8,211 nt of DNA, from assembly GCA_002796045.1 (NCBI GenBank), contig PCVM01000052.1, positions 6,413 to 14,623 on the forward strand, read 5' to 3'. Under the pieces are notes generated by a model, which saw nothing but the letters and a program-made list of their open reading frames with translations, was not told the DNA's origin and ran no database searches. Both the position numbers and the translations under genes were made by a program. This stretch comes from Candidatus Roizmanbacteria bacterium CG11_big_fil_rev_8_21_14_0_20_36_8. GTDB lineage: Bacteria; Patescibacteriota; Microgenomatia; UBA1406; GWC2-37-13. How positions within the stretch are numbered: the stretch's first letter is position 1; the number at the start of each line of letters is the position of its first letter. This document shows positions 1-6,839 of the stretch, piece after piece.

Positions 1-87
1 AAGTAGAAAACAGTATATTACCAATACCACAATAATGATTTGTAAAAATTTTTTATTATAAAATTTTTTTTTATATTTTTTAAACAT
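1..87 (-). CDS. Probable start of another membrane protein (3' end outside window)
   Basis: From ATG 87 the minus strand is open to the window edge for 29 codons. The peptide begins with a lysine-rich stretch (MFKKYKKKFYNKK) and passes into a strongly hydrophobic run (IIIVVLVIYCFLL, residues 17-29). This is the usual shape of a cytoplasmic anchor followed by a first membrane helix. It starts 35 nt after the preceding stop and on the same strand. No Shine-Dalgarno is seen, and an in-frame TGA at 109-111 limits upstream extension. Codons 6-8 form an A9 run. Because AT-rich DNA readily gives Lys/Phe/Ile-rich chance peptides, this is a moderate call; no function can be assigned. Confidence 0.5.
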   Translation of the reverse strand, partial: MFKKYKKKFYNKKFLQIIIVVLVIYCFLL

Positions 88-101
88 GAAGTTTTTTAAA
101 C
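76..101. repeat. Short direct repeat of TTTTTTAAAC, 16-bp period
   Basis: The 10-base unit TTTTTTAAAC occurs at 76-85 and again at 92-101, separated by ATGAAG. It lies in the intergenic stretch before the left-edge gene and includes that gene's start codon on the minus strand. It may be chance in DNA this AT-rich. No hairpin or terminator is formed. Confidence 0.4.
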
Positions 102-122
102 GATATATTCATATTTATTAGA

Positions 123-2150
123 TTAATTTATGGGAACTTGTAAAGACTCTGAGCTAAATATTTTTGGCCATTTGTAATCGTATTGCAAATAACTAAAGAT
201 TCCACCACCTTGGAAATTAAAATTTTTATATGCAATTGATGTTATGTTATTATTAATTCCCTTTGCATACAGTCCAATGTGTAATTTTTCTTCTAATGGT
301 ATAAAGTAAACGGTAAATCGAATCCAACCGTCATCGGTTTGAGTTGCTATTATTCGAGTTGCAGGTTCGATTACATTATATACATATACATCCGGCTCAA
401 AATCTCCAGTAAGTGTTTTTGCGTAAAACGTCAATTTATAATTTTTTCTCGGTCGGAATTTACTTGCTTGTATTGTGATGCAGGCAATATGATTTTTTGA
501 CGAAAGAACAATTAATTGCTCATTATCAATAGTTTTTATCTTAAGATCAAAATGTGGTTTTCCAATCATTCCTCTAGAACAGTCATTTGGTCCATCAATA
601 GAGTTATTATTTGGACGATAGACATCTTCATCTATCGATGGTCGAAGCTTGCTATATATGATTTGAGCGCGTTCACCATTTATTAAATATGAATTTTCAA
701 CAAGGATAAATTTAACTGTATTTATACTAAATAGTACTAAAGCTGAGATAAGATAGATAAGTAAACCAACTCCAATTTTTTGAATGATTTTATTTTTAGA
801 AGACAAAAACGACTCTACGATACATATTGAAATAATCAATAAAATCGTATTTGAAACGGGTCTAAGTCTATTCAAAGCTTGAAACAGAACCGGCACAATT
901 GAAGTGACGTAGAACAGCAACAAATATACATATTTTTTTTGAAGGTGCTTTACAAAATAGAATACAAGATACAGCAAGAGTACATAAGTAGTGTATTGAT
1001 ATAAGGTATAGCCTAAAGATATTAACTTATAACTGTATAAATATTGGAATAATAGAGATACTAAAAACACATTTGTTAACGAATAGAATAATAGTAGAGC
1101 AATGATATCCAAAATGATAAAAATTTTAAAAAATTGATTTTTCCATTTATGTAAATAAATTATCAAAGAGACTATTAAACAGAGAAAGGCAAGTGGTACA
1201 AAATGCGAAGCTGAATAAATAGGAAACTGTATTGATTTTTGAGGAATCAAATAAGTATAAAGTTGAGTAAAAACACTGTAAAAACTATTAAAAGCAAGCG
1301 AAAAGTTTTGCCAAAAATGTCTTAATGTAACAATATTTATTGAAAACTCTGTTTGAGGAGATGTGGGGTCAATGAGTTGAGGGTAAACAAGTAAGGCATA
1401 GTGTCTGATACTTATTAATGTAATTAGTACAAAGGATGGCAAATAGATTGGTAAAAATTTATATAGAAAAGAATGATTTTCTCCTTTGGTTATTTTGCTT
1501 TGATGTTTATAAGACAACACGAAAGCGATAGGGATTGAAGCAAGAACCGCATACCCAGTTTCTTTAATAAGCGATGCGAGTGTACCCAAAAGTATGGTGA
1601 TAAACAGCAACTTAATATTTTTTGGTTTACTTATCCAATGTAAAAGAGAATTAAAACTAAATAAAGTTAGTATGAAGCATACGTTAGCAGGTATTTCTGT
1701 AGCCCATGTGAAATGCAAAAGCGTATGTGGAAAGATTACTGATAGAATTGCTACAACAAATGAAAAAAATTTGGAAAGAAAATGTCGTGCAAGGTTATAT
1801 GCTGCGATAGCATAAATCCCATTTAGCATAATCACCACCATCATATAAAATATTGGTATATAAGGATCAAAACCAAATATTGTGCGCATGAGAGAATATA
1901 TCAATATTGCAAGTGGGCGGTAACCATCGCTTTCAGTTCCATCAAGGTCCCAATTACTAAACCACACTCTCATTAGTTCTTGAGGTGAGTAGAGTCTGAA
2001 AAAATGAAAATCGTCACTATGGTGAAAGCCTCCATATTTTAATAGCAAGCTAAAAATGAAGAAAACGCACAGGAATATTGAGCTATATACAACAGTTCTA
2101 TTCCAACTTATATGTAAAATTCGATGAAAATAATTTATTAATAATTTCAT
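123..2150 (-). CDS. GT-C-like multi-spanning membrane protein with soluble C-terminal domain
   Basis: I do not recognise an exact family. The protein has 675 residues. A short basic N-terminus leads to a first membrane helix at about 19-38, then an outer loop with SDDFHFF (Asp46, Asp47) and ESDGYRPL (73-80). An acidic pair in the first outer loop is typical of GT-C glycosyltransferases that use lipid-linked sugars. About ten to twelve further hydrophobic segments lie between residues 95 and 480. Residues from about 485 to 675 are non-hydrophobic and rich in alternating beta-type pattern (for example KNYKLTFYAKTL, GWIRFTVYFIP), suggesting a beta-sandwich domain outside the membrane. The ATG at 2150 follows the rfbH stop by 6 nt with no clear ribosome binding site. 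Being last in the seven-gene run and sharing the operon with a GtrB-like enzyme, it may transfer a sugar from polyprenyl phosphate to the polysaccharide. An acyltransferase or polymerase role is less likely given the Asp-Asp loop, but remains possible. Confidence 0.75.
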   Translation of the reverse strand: MKLLINYFHRILHISWNRTVVYSSIFLCVFFIFSLLLKYGGFHHSDDFHFFRLYSPQELMRVWFSNWDLDGTESDGYRPLAILIYSLMRTIFGFDPYIPIFYMMVVIMLNGIYAIAAYNLARHFLSKFFSFVVAILSVIFPHTLLHFTWATEIPANVCFILTLFSFNSLLHWISKPKNIKLLFITILLGTLASLIKETGYAVLASIPIAFVLSYKHQSKITKGENHSFLYKFLPIYLPSFVLITLISIRHYALLVYPQLIDPTSPQTEFSINIVTLRHFWQNFSLAFNSFYSVFTQLYTYLIPQKSIQFPIYSASHFVPLAFLCLIVSLIIYLHKWKNQFFKIFIILDIIALLLFYSLTNVFLVSLLFQYLYSYKLISLGYTLYQYTTYVLLLYLVFYFVKHLQKKYVYLLLFYVTSIVPVLFQALNRLRPVSNTILLIISICIVESFLSSKNKIIQKIGVGLLIYLISALVLFSINTVKFILVENSYLINGERAQIIYSKLRPSIDEDVYRPNNNSIDGPNDCSRGMIGKPHFDLKIKTIDNEQLIVLSSKNHIACITIQASKFRPRKNYKLTFYAKTLTGDFEPDVYVYNVIEPATRIIATQTDDGWIRFTVYFIPLEEKLHIGLYAKGINNNITSIAYKNFNFQGGGIFSYLQYDYKWPKIFSSESLQVPIN

Positions 2151-2156
2151 GATTGA

Positions 2157-3464
2157 TTATATTTTAGTTCTCAAGAATTTACCAATTTGGTCGATCATGT
2201 AATTAATCATTTCATTTGTTATACCCGGATATACTCCAATAAAAAAACTTCTTTCCATGGCGGAATCAGTTTGTTTAAGAGAACCTGAAATTCTTTTGTC
2301 AATATGAGTAAATCCAGGTTGTCTAAGGATATTTCCTGCAAAAATCATTCGAGTTTCAATACCCTTTGATTCAAGAAATATAGTGAATTTGCTTCGATCT
2401 AATCCTTTTGCAAGGGTGATGGGAAAACCAAACCAAGATGGATTTGCCTTCGTGCTCCATCGAGGTAAAAGAACATATTCTTGAAATTGTTTTAAGCCTT
2501 CATAGAGTTGAAGAAAATTTTTCTGTCTTTTTTCGACAAATGATGGAAGTTTATCAAATTGAGCAAGTCCGATTGCTGCCTGGAGATCGGTAATTTTAAG
2601 ATTATAACCAAGCTCAGAATAGACATATTTATGATCGTATCCAATAGGAAGATCTCCTCCCCAAGAGCCATCGAACCTTTTTCTACAGGTATTATTTTTT
2701 CCCGGTTCGCACCAACAATCTCTTCCCCAGTCTCTCAGTGATCGAACAATCTTAACAAATTGAGGAGAGTTGATGATGATACCTCCCCCTTCTCCCATTG
2801 TCATCTGATGAGCAGGATAAAAACTATGAGAAGCCATGCCGCCGAATGTGCCGACAAGTTGTCCATCATAAGTTCCACCAAGTGCGTCGCAGCTATCTTC
2901 AAGCAAAAAAAGATTGTATTTATTTACTATCTTCATAATCAGTTCCATATCACATGGATTGCCGAGAGTATGAGGGATAAAAAGTGCCTTTGTATTTTTT
3001 GTTATCGCTGATTCGATTTTATTAGGATTAATATTTAAGGTGTCAATTTCAATATCCACAAATACGGGTCTCAGTCCACATTGGATAATTGGAGTAAGGG
3101 TTGTTGGAAATGTTGTTGCTGGAGTTATTACTTCATCTCCTTTTTTAAGACTGTTTTTAACATTCTTCGAAATAAGAGACGAAACCATCAGTAGGTTTGC
3201 CGAAGAACCAGAATTAACGAGAATAAAACTCTTTGATTTGTAATAATTTCGAAAATTTGCTTCAAGTAATCGAGCATAGGGTCCTTCTGTTAGCCAAAAA
3301 TCGAGAGATGCCCTGACTGCATTCATTACTTCATATTGGTCATACACTCTTCCCGCATATCCGATTCGAGTTACTCCAGGAATAAATTTTTCTTGTGACT
3401 TTCGTTTAAGAATCAGCCGCTCTGTCAATTCTAGAATGGTCTTATATATTTTGCTTTCGTCCAT
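2157..3464 (-). CDS. rfbH: RfbH/DdhC-type CDP-4-keto-6-deoxyglucose-3-dehydrase (E1)
   Basis: RfbH (E1, DdhC, AscC) uses pyridoxamine phosphate and a [2Fe-2S] cluster to remove the C-3 hydroxyl of CDP-4-keto-6-deoxyglucose, with electrons from an E3 reductase. The 435 residues fit the family (about 437). The aminotransferase-fold motifs are GSSAN (86-90), PATTFPTTLTP (115-125) and EDSCDALGG (189-197). The usual PLP lysine is replaced by His219 in SFYPAHQMTMGEGGG, the hallmark of this dehydrase. Cys192, Cys250, Cys252 and Cys260 are spaced C-x57-C-x-C-x7-C, the iron-sulfur ligand pattern described for the Yersinia enzyme. It is therefore a complete dehydrase rather than an ordinary sugar aminotransferase. 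The start follows the ugd stop by 2 nt with no clear ribosome binding site. RfbF is in the same operon, but RfbG and an E3 reductase are not seen here. Confidence 0.95.
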   Translation of the reverse strand: MDESKIYKTILELTERLILKRKSQEKFIPGVTRIGYAGRVYDQYEVMNAVRASLDFWLTEGPYARLLEANFRNYYKSKSFILVNSGSSANLLMVSSLISKNVKNSLKKGDEVITPATTFPTTLTPIIQCGLRPVFVDIEIDTLNINPNKIESAITKNTKALFIPHTLGNPCDMELIMKIVNKYNLFLLEDSCDALGGTYDGQLVGTFGGMASHSFYPAHQMTMGEGGGIIINSPQFVKIVRSLRDWGRDCWCEPGKNNTCRKRFDGSWGGDLPIGYDHKYVYSELGYNLKITDLQAAIGLAQFDKLPSFVEKRQKNFLQLYEGLKQFQEYVLLPRWSTKANPSWFGFPITLAKGLDRSKFTIFLESKGIETRMIFAGNILRQPGFTHIDKRISGSLKQTDSAMERSFFIGVYPGITNEMINYMIDQIGKFLRTKI

Positions 3465-3466
3465 AA

Positions 3467-4825
3467 TTATATTAGACTTCGCCCAACTCCGTAATATTTT
3501 ACGGGTGTATTCTGAAATATGTGTGGGGAAAGAATGCGCCTCCCATCAATAATAACTGGTAGTTTCATTTTTTTCCATACGTTCTTTTTTTCAAGCAATC
3601 TATATTCTTCCCAGGCAGTTGTAATAACTACAGCATCAGAATTTGAAATAGCCTCCAATAGATTATTAGTTATTTTTATCCTCATTTTTGGATATTGTCT
3701 TGTAAGCATTTCAGTCTTAACAACCGGATCGTGGCATATTACATGGGCATGATTCTTGATAAGTAATCTAGTAAATATCACTCCTGGTGACTCGCGTATG
3801 TCATCTGTTTCAGGCTTGAAAGAAAGTCCAAGCACGGTTATTTTTTTCCCTGACAAAGAACCAATAGCTTTTTGAAGTATATTTAGAAGATATTTTGGTT
3901 GTTTATTATTGTCAATAATACCTGATTTGATTATGGGAAGGTTAACACCCAAAGATTCTGCAAAAGATACTATTGCACGCGTGTCTTTTGGAAAACAGCT
4001 TCCACCATATCCACATCCTGATCGCAAGTATTTAGTTATTCCGACAGGCATATTTTTGATAGATGTTGAAATTAGACGGTGGTCCAGATGAATAGCGCTC
4101 CAAACATCTTCAACATCAACATCTATTGTAGATTGACATATTTGTGCAATCTCATTAGAAAAACTAATAAGCGTTGCGTAGAGAGCATTTGAAGTGTATT
4201 TAATTAGCTCGGCAGTCTCAAGAGTAGTATTTATCATTGGTTTTTTAAAAGATTGATACAATTTCTTACACTCATTACCGCTTCTGATGTCAAATGCTCC
4301 AATTACTATTCTATCCGGATTTAATGCATCTGAGATCGCCGATCCTTCTCGCAGAAATTCTGGATTCATGCATAATCCAAATTCACCAATTATTTTTTGA
4401 GAATATTGAGAAATGATTTGTCCAACAACATTGCGTGTTGTTCCCGGGATAACTGTCGATTTAACGATAACGAGGTGATATTTGTCTTTATTTTTCAAAG
4501 ATTTTCCAACGATTTGAGAAGCTTGTTTAATAAATTCGAGATGAATTGTATTTTTTTTGGTTGGAGTAGGTACAGCGATAATTGTTATATCTGTTTCTTG
4601 AATAATTTTTTGATCAGGTTTTGCAGCAATAATAAGTTTTTCTCTAATCATTTTTTGCAATAAATCCTGAAGGCCTAGTTCATAAAATGGAGTTTTTGCT
4701 TTATTTATCGAAGTTACCTTTTTATCATCAATGTCAAGACAAAAAACCATATTTCCAACTGATGCAAGTGATAATGCCGTAGTGAGGCCAACATACCCTG
4801 AACCAATAATTGAAATTTTTTTCAT
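3467..4825 (-). CDS. ugd: UDP-glucose 6-dehydrogenase
   Basis: This cytoplasmic enzyme oxidises UDP-glucose twice with NAD+ to UDP-glucuronate. The 452 residues cover the whole family. The N-terminal dinucleotide-binding domain opens with GSGYVGL (8-14) and has VKSTVIPGTT (121-130) and NPEFLREGSA (154-163). The central helix region has Lys209 and Asn213 (ELIKYTSNA). The catalytic cysteine is Cys277 in CGYGGSCFPKD (271-281). The C-terminal UDP-binding domain has GLSFKPETDDIRESP (333-347) and DAVVITTAWEEY (397-408). All key residues are present, and the EFLREGSA pattern favours UDP-glucose over UDP-ManNAc type dehydrogenases. The start overlaps the previous stop as ATGA, and RfbH follows after 2 nt. 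Its position next to a UXS-like enzyme suggests UDP-xylose as the end product, though UDP-glucuronate may also be used directly. Confidence 0.94.
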   Translation of the reverse strand: MKKISIIGSGYVGLTTALSLASVGNMVFCLDIDDKKVTSINKAKTPFYELGLQDLLQKMIREKLIIAAKPDQKIIQETDITIIAVPTPTKKNTIHLEFIKQASQIVGKSLKNKDKYHLVIVKSTVIPGTTRNVVGQIISQYSQKIIGEFGLCMNPEFLREGSAISDALNPDRIVIGAFDIRSGNECKKLYQSFKKPMINTTLETAELIKYTSNALYATLISFSNEIAQICQSTIDVDVEDVWSAIHLDHRLISTSIKNMPVGITKYLRSGCGYGGSCFPKDTRAIVSFAESLGVNLPIIKSGIIDNNKQPKYLLNILQKAIGSLSGKKITVLGLSFKPETDDIRESPGVIFTRLLIKNHAHVICHDPVVKTEMLTRQYPKMRIKITNNLLEAISNSDAVVITTAWEEYRLLEKKNVWKKMKLPVIIDGRRILSPHIFQNTPVKYYGVGRSLI

Positions 4826-5910
4826 TTTGAGTAGTACATTTTTTTATACCAATCTAACGTTTGTGAAACTCCTTGCGTGATTGAAACTGCTGGAGAAAAA
4901 CCGAGTTCTTTTTTTGCCTTCGAAATATCTGGACAACGACGGTTTGGATTGTCAATAAGAAATTCAGAGTCATTGCTTTTCATTTCTATAACACTGCCTG
5001 AATAACTGAATTTTTTCTTAGCAAGTTTTTGTACGAGCTTCGCAACTTCAAGTACTGAAATTTCTGGCTTTGCGAGTCCAATATTATATGGATCAGCAGC
5101 ATTTCCTTTTATTAAGGCAAGAAAATATCCAATAATTGCATCTGCAACATAACAATAGGTTCGTGTCGGGGAACCATCTGAGTGAATGATAATATTTTTA
5201 TTTTCAAGAGCTGCGCGGGAAAAATCTGCAAGTATACGCCCGTCGTTTATTTTCATTCCTGGTCCATAGTTATTAAATGGACGAACGATTTTTATTGGAA
5301 TATTATATCGATTTGCAAAAACATAACATAGAGTTTCACCATAGCGCTTTGATTCATCGTAACATGCTCGTGGTCCAATACAACTCACATTACCTCGATA
5401 ATTTTCGCTAGTTGGTATTTTATCATATGGAGGATCTCCATAAATTTCACTACTTGAAAAAAATAATACACCATTTATTTTATTTCTTTGAGCATATTCA
5501 AGAACTCTTCGCAATCCAATAATATTAGCATCCATGGTTTCAAGTTGATGTTTTCTATAAAATACCGGTGAAGCAATTGAAGCTGCATGAATAATATAAT
5601 TAAATTCTTGATTGCAATTTAACGGTGAAGTTATGAGATTCTTCTTAAGAAGAGAAAAAAAAGGATTTTGTTTTAATTCTTGTATCCAGGGAGGTTCTCC
5701 AAGCATAAAATTATCAAGAACAGTAACAAAGATTTTTTGAGAAGAATGAACCTCATTCCAAAATAAAATTGATTTAACGAGATAATATCCAAGAAAACCA
5801 GCTCCACCAGTAATTAGTATCTTTTTTTGCGAGAGTGTCTTGAATGCACTACTAGCTTTTAGTGTTATATACACTAAATCTTTTTTTTCGATTGAGTTAT
5901 TAATTAGCAT
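4822..5910 (-). CDS. UDP-glucuronate decarboxylase-like extended SDR (UDP-xylose synthase family)
   Basis: This protein probably converts UDP-glucuronate to UDP-xylose by NAD-dependent oxidation, decarboxylation and re-reduction. It has 362 residues, with about 28 before the Rossmann fold, which is longer than many bacterial UXS proteins. Features: GGAGFLG (35-41), IIHAASIASP (106-115) resembling the UXS HLASPASP segment, SSSEIYGDP (152-160) with Glu155 in the catalytic position, GPRACYDESKR (179-189) with Tyr184 and Lys188, RPFNNYGPGM (210-219), and GSPTRTYCYVADAI (246-259). The ATG at 5910 overlaps the previous TAA by 7 nt, has no clear ribosome binding site and is the only methionine before the fold, so coupling likely drives it. 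The next gene overlaps by ATGA and encodes UDP-glucose dehydrogenase, which would supply the substrate. A different UDP- or CDP-sugar 4,6-dehydratase or epimerase activity cannot be excluded from sequence alone. Confidence 0.8.
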   Translation of the reverse strand: MLINNSIEKKDLVYITLKASSAFKTLSQKKILITGGAGFLGYYLVKSILFWNEVHSSQKIFVTVLDNFMLGEPPWIQELKQNPFFSLLKKNLITSPLNCNQEFNYIIHAASIASPVFYRKHQLETMDANIIGLRRVLEYAQRNKINGVLFFSSSEIYGDPPYDKIPTSENYRGNVSCIGPRACYDESKRYGETLCYVFANRYNIPIKIVRPFNNYGPGMKINDGRILADFSRAALENKNIIIHSDGSPTRTYCYVADAIIGYFLALIKGNAADPYNIGLAKPEISVLEVAKLVQKLAKKKFSYSGSVIEMKSNDSEFLIDNPNRRCPDISKAKKELGFSPAVSITQGVSQTLDWYKKMYYSK

Positions 5911-6829
5911 AATGATGCTATGAGTTTTTTTATACCAGTCTTAAGATCATTTTTTACTTCCCACTTTAATTCTTTTTTTGCACGTGATGGTTGAGAAACG
6001 AGATACATCATTTCATTTTTTCGATAGGGCAAAGCTCCAAATTGTAGCAAAGAGCTGTCCGCATTGCATAAAAGAGCAATAGTTTCTCCTAGTTTTTTTA
6101 AACTGATAGCATTTCCAGAACCAATATTAAACTCAGAATTTATTTTTTTTGGAACATACTTAATGCACAATTCATACGCTTCAATTAAATCGTCAAGATA
6201 AAGATAATCTCTAACTTGATCTCCTGAGGTCAATCTCAATTGCTTACCAGTAAGACACGCGTGAATAATAGAAGAGATAAGACGAGTTTCATCTTCTCCA
6301 ATACCATAGATGTTAAATGGTCGAAGGGTAATACTATTAATCATCATGCGATCTGCGTACATAGCAATCACTCTATTTGCAGTCATTTTTGAAATTCCAT
6401 ACCAATTTTGAGGTCTTTGCTGTACTTCTTCTGAATACGGGGACGATTCCTTTCCGTCGTACTCAAAACATGTTCCAGTATTAATTATTTTTTTGCACTT
6501 TGTTCCTTCAAGGCTGTTCATGAGTGATTGTGCCCCCATACGTTTGTGTCAAATATTTTTTGGTCCGAATCTAACCCATAAAAAACTCCAGCAGCAGCTA
6601 AGTGAAAAGTAATGTCAGGATTAATTTTTTTAACAATGCTCGATAATTTCTCTTTTTCAATTAAGTCAACAGAATGGAAAATGCATTTCTTTTCACAGTC
6701 TTTAATTTTTTCTATTGAAGAAGAGGGTCGAATAATAAGGTGGATCTTTAATTTTTGTGAAACCAATTTTTTTACTAATGCTGAGCCAATAAATCCTGTA
6801 CCACCTGTTATGAGTATTGTTTCGGTCAT
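5904..6829 (-). pseudogene. NAD(P)-dependent SDR sugar epimerase/reductase, split by a one-base frameshift
   Basis: Two adjoining frames make one extended-SDR nucleotide-sugar enzyme. The first (6829 to 6518) carries the Rossmann motif GGTGFIG at residues 9-15 and HLAAAG at 76-81, reading as far as DTNVWG before leaving the family pattern and stopping. The second carries the rest: the N-x-x-G-A-Q-S-L-M helix, TGTCFEY, the catalytic pair Y-x-x-x-K in WYGISK, RPFNIYG, and SGDQVRDYLYLDDLIEAY. Adding one G to the G5 run at 6533-6537 joins them into 308 residues, a normal family length, with Tyr144 and Lys148 as the catalytic pair. The downstream part could only restart at ATG 6539, which has no ribosome binding site and lacks the cofactor domain. 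The gene therefore looks inactive unless the shift is a sequencing error or is bypassed by slippage. By context it may be the 4-ketoreductase or epimerase finishing the CDP-dideoxyhexose; this is inference. Its TAA overlaps the next start by 7 nt. Confidence 0.8.
6533..6537 (-). other. Frameshift site: G5 run (minus strand) in the SDR gene
   Basis: The minus strand reads AAC GTA TGG GGG CAC in the upstream frame, ending at a TGA 12 nt further on. With one more G it would read GTA TGG GGG GCA CAA, giving N-V-W-G-A-Q, which fits the conserved helix after the HLAAA motif. The defect is thus equivalent to loss of one G. A P-site GGG could re-pair after a -1 slip, but no canonical slippery heptamer is present. 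Confidence 0.75.
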
Positions 6830-6834
6830 AGTTG

Positions 6835-6839
6835 CTCCT
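6835..6839 (-). promoter_or_regulatory. Ribosome binding site (AGGAG) that fixes the start of the SDR gene
   Basis: On the minus strand AGGAG sits 5 nt before the ATG at 6829 and overlaps the TAG stop of the upstream glycosyltransferase. It is the only good Shine-Dalgarno sequence I see before an internal gene of this operon. It supports starting the SDR at 6829 (residues MTETILITGG) rather than at the in-frame ATG at 6883, which would add 18 non-family residues and overlap the glycosyltransferase. Confidence 0.8.

Noticed and set aside
1..122. Rho-independent terminator after the 675-residue membrane gene
   Set aside because: The stretch has poly-A/T runs but no GC-containing hairpin followed by a T-run on the minus strand, and it appears to hold the start of a further gene.
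1594..4663. Plus-strand open frames, for example 1594-1815, 2760-3011, 3519-3752, 4397-4663
   Set aside because: They lie opposite well-supported minus-strand genes, show no family motifs and have no operon logic; they are antisense shadows.
5904..6539. The 211-residue downstream half of the SDR as an independent gene
   Set aside because: It lacks the cofactor-binding Rossmann motif, has no ribosome binding site before ATG 6539, and continues exactly the family pattern of the upstream frame, so it is part of one broken gene.
6530..6541. Programmed -1 ribosomal frameshifting at the G5 run
   Set aside because: No canonical X-XXY-YYZ heptamer and no obvious downstream hairpin or pseudoknot was seen; simple indel or sequence error explains it better, though slippage cannot be excluded.
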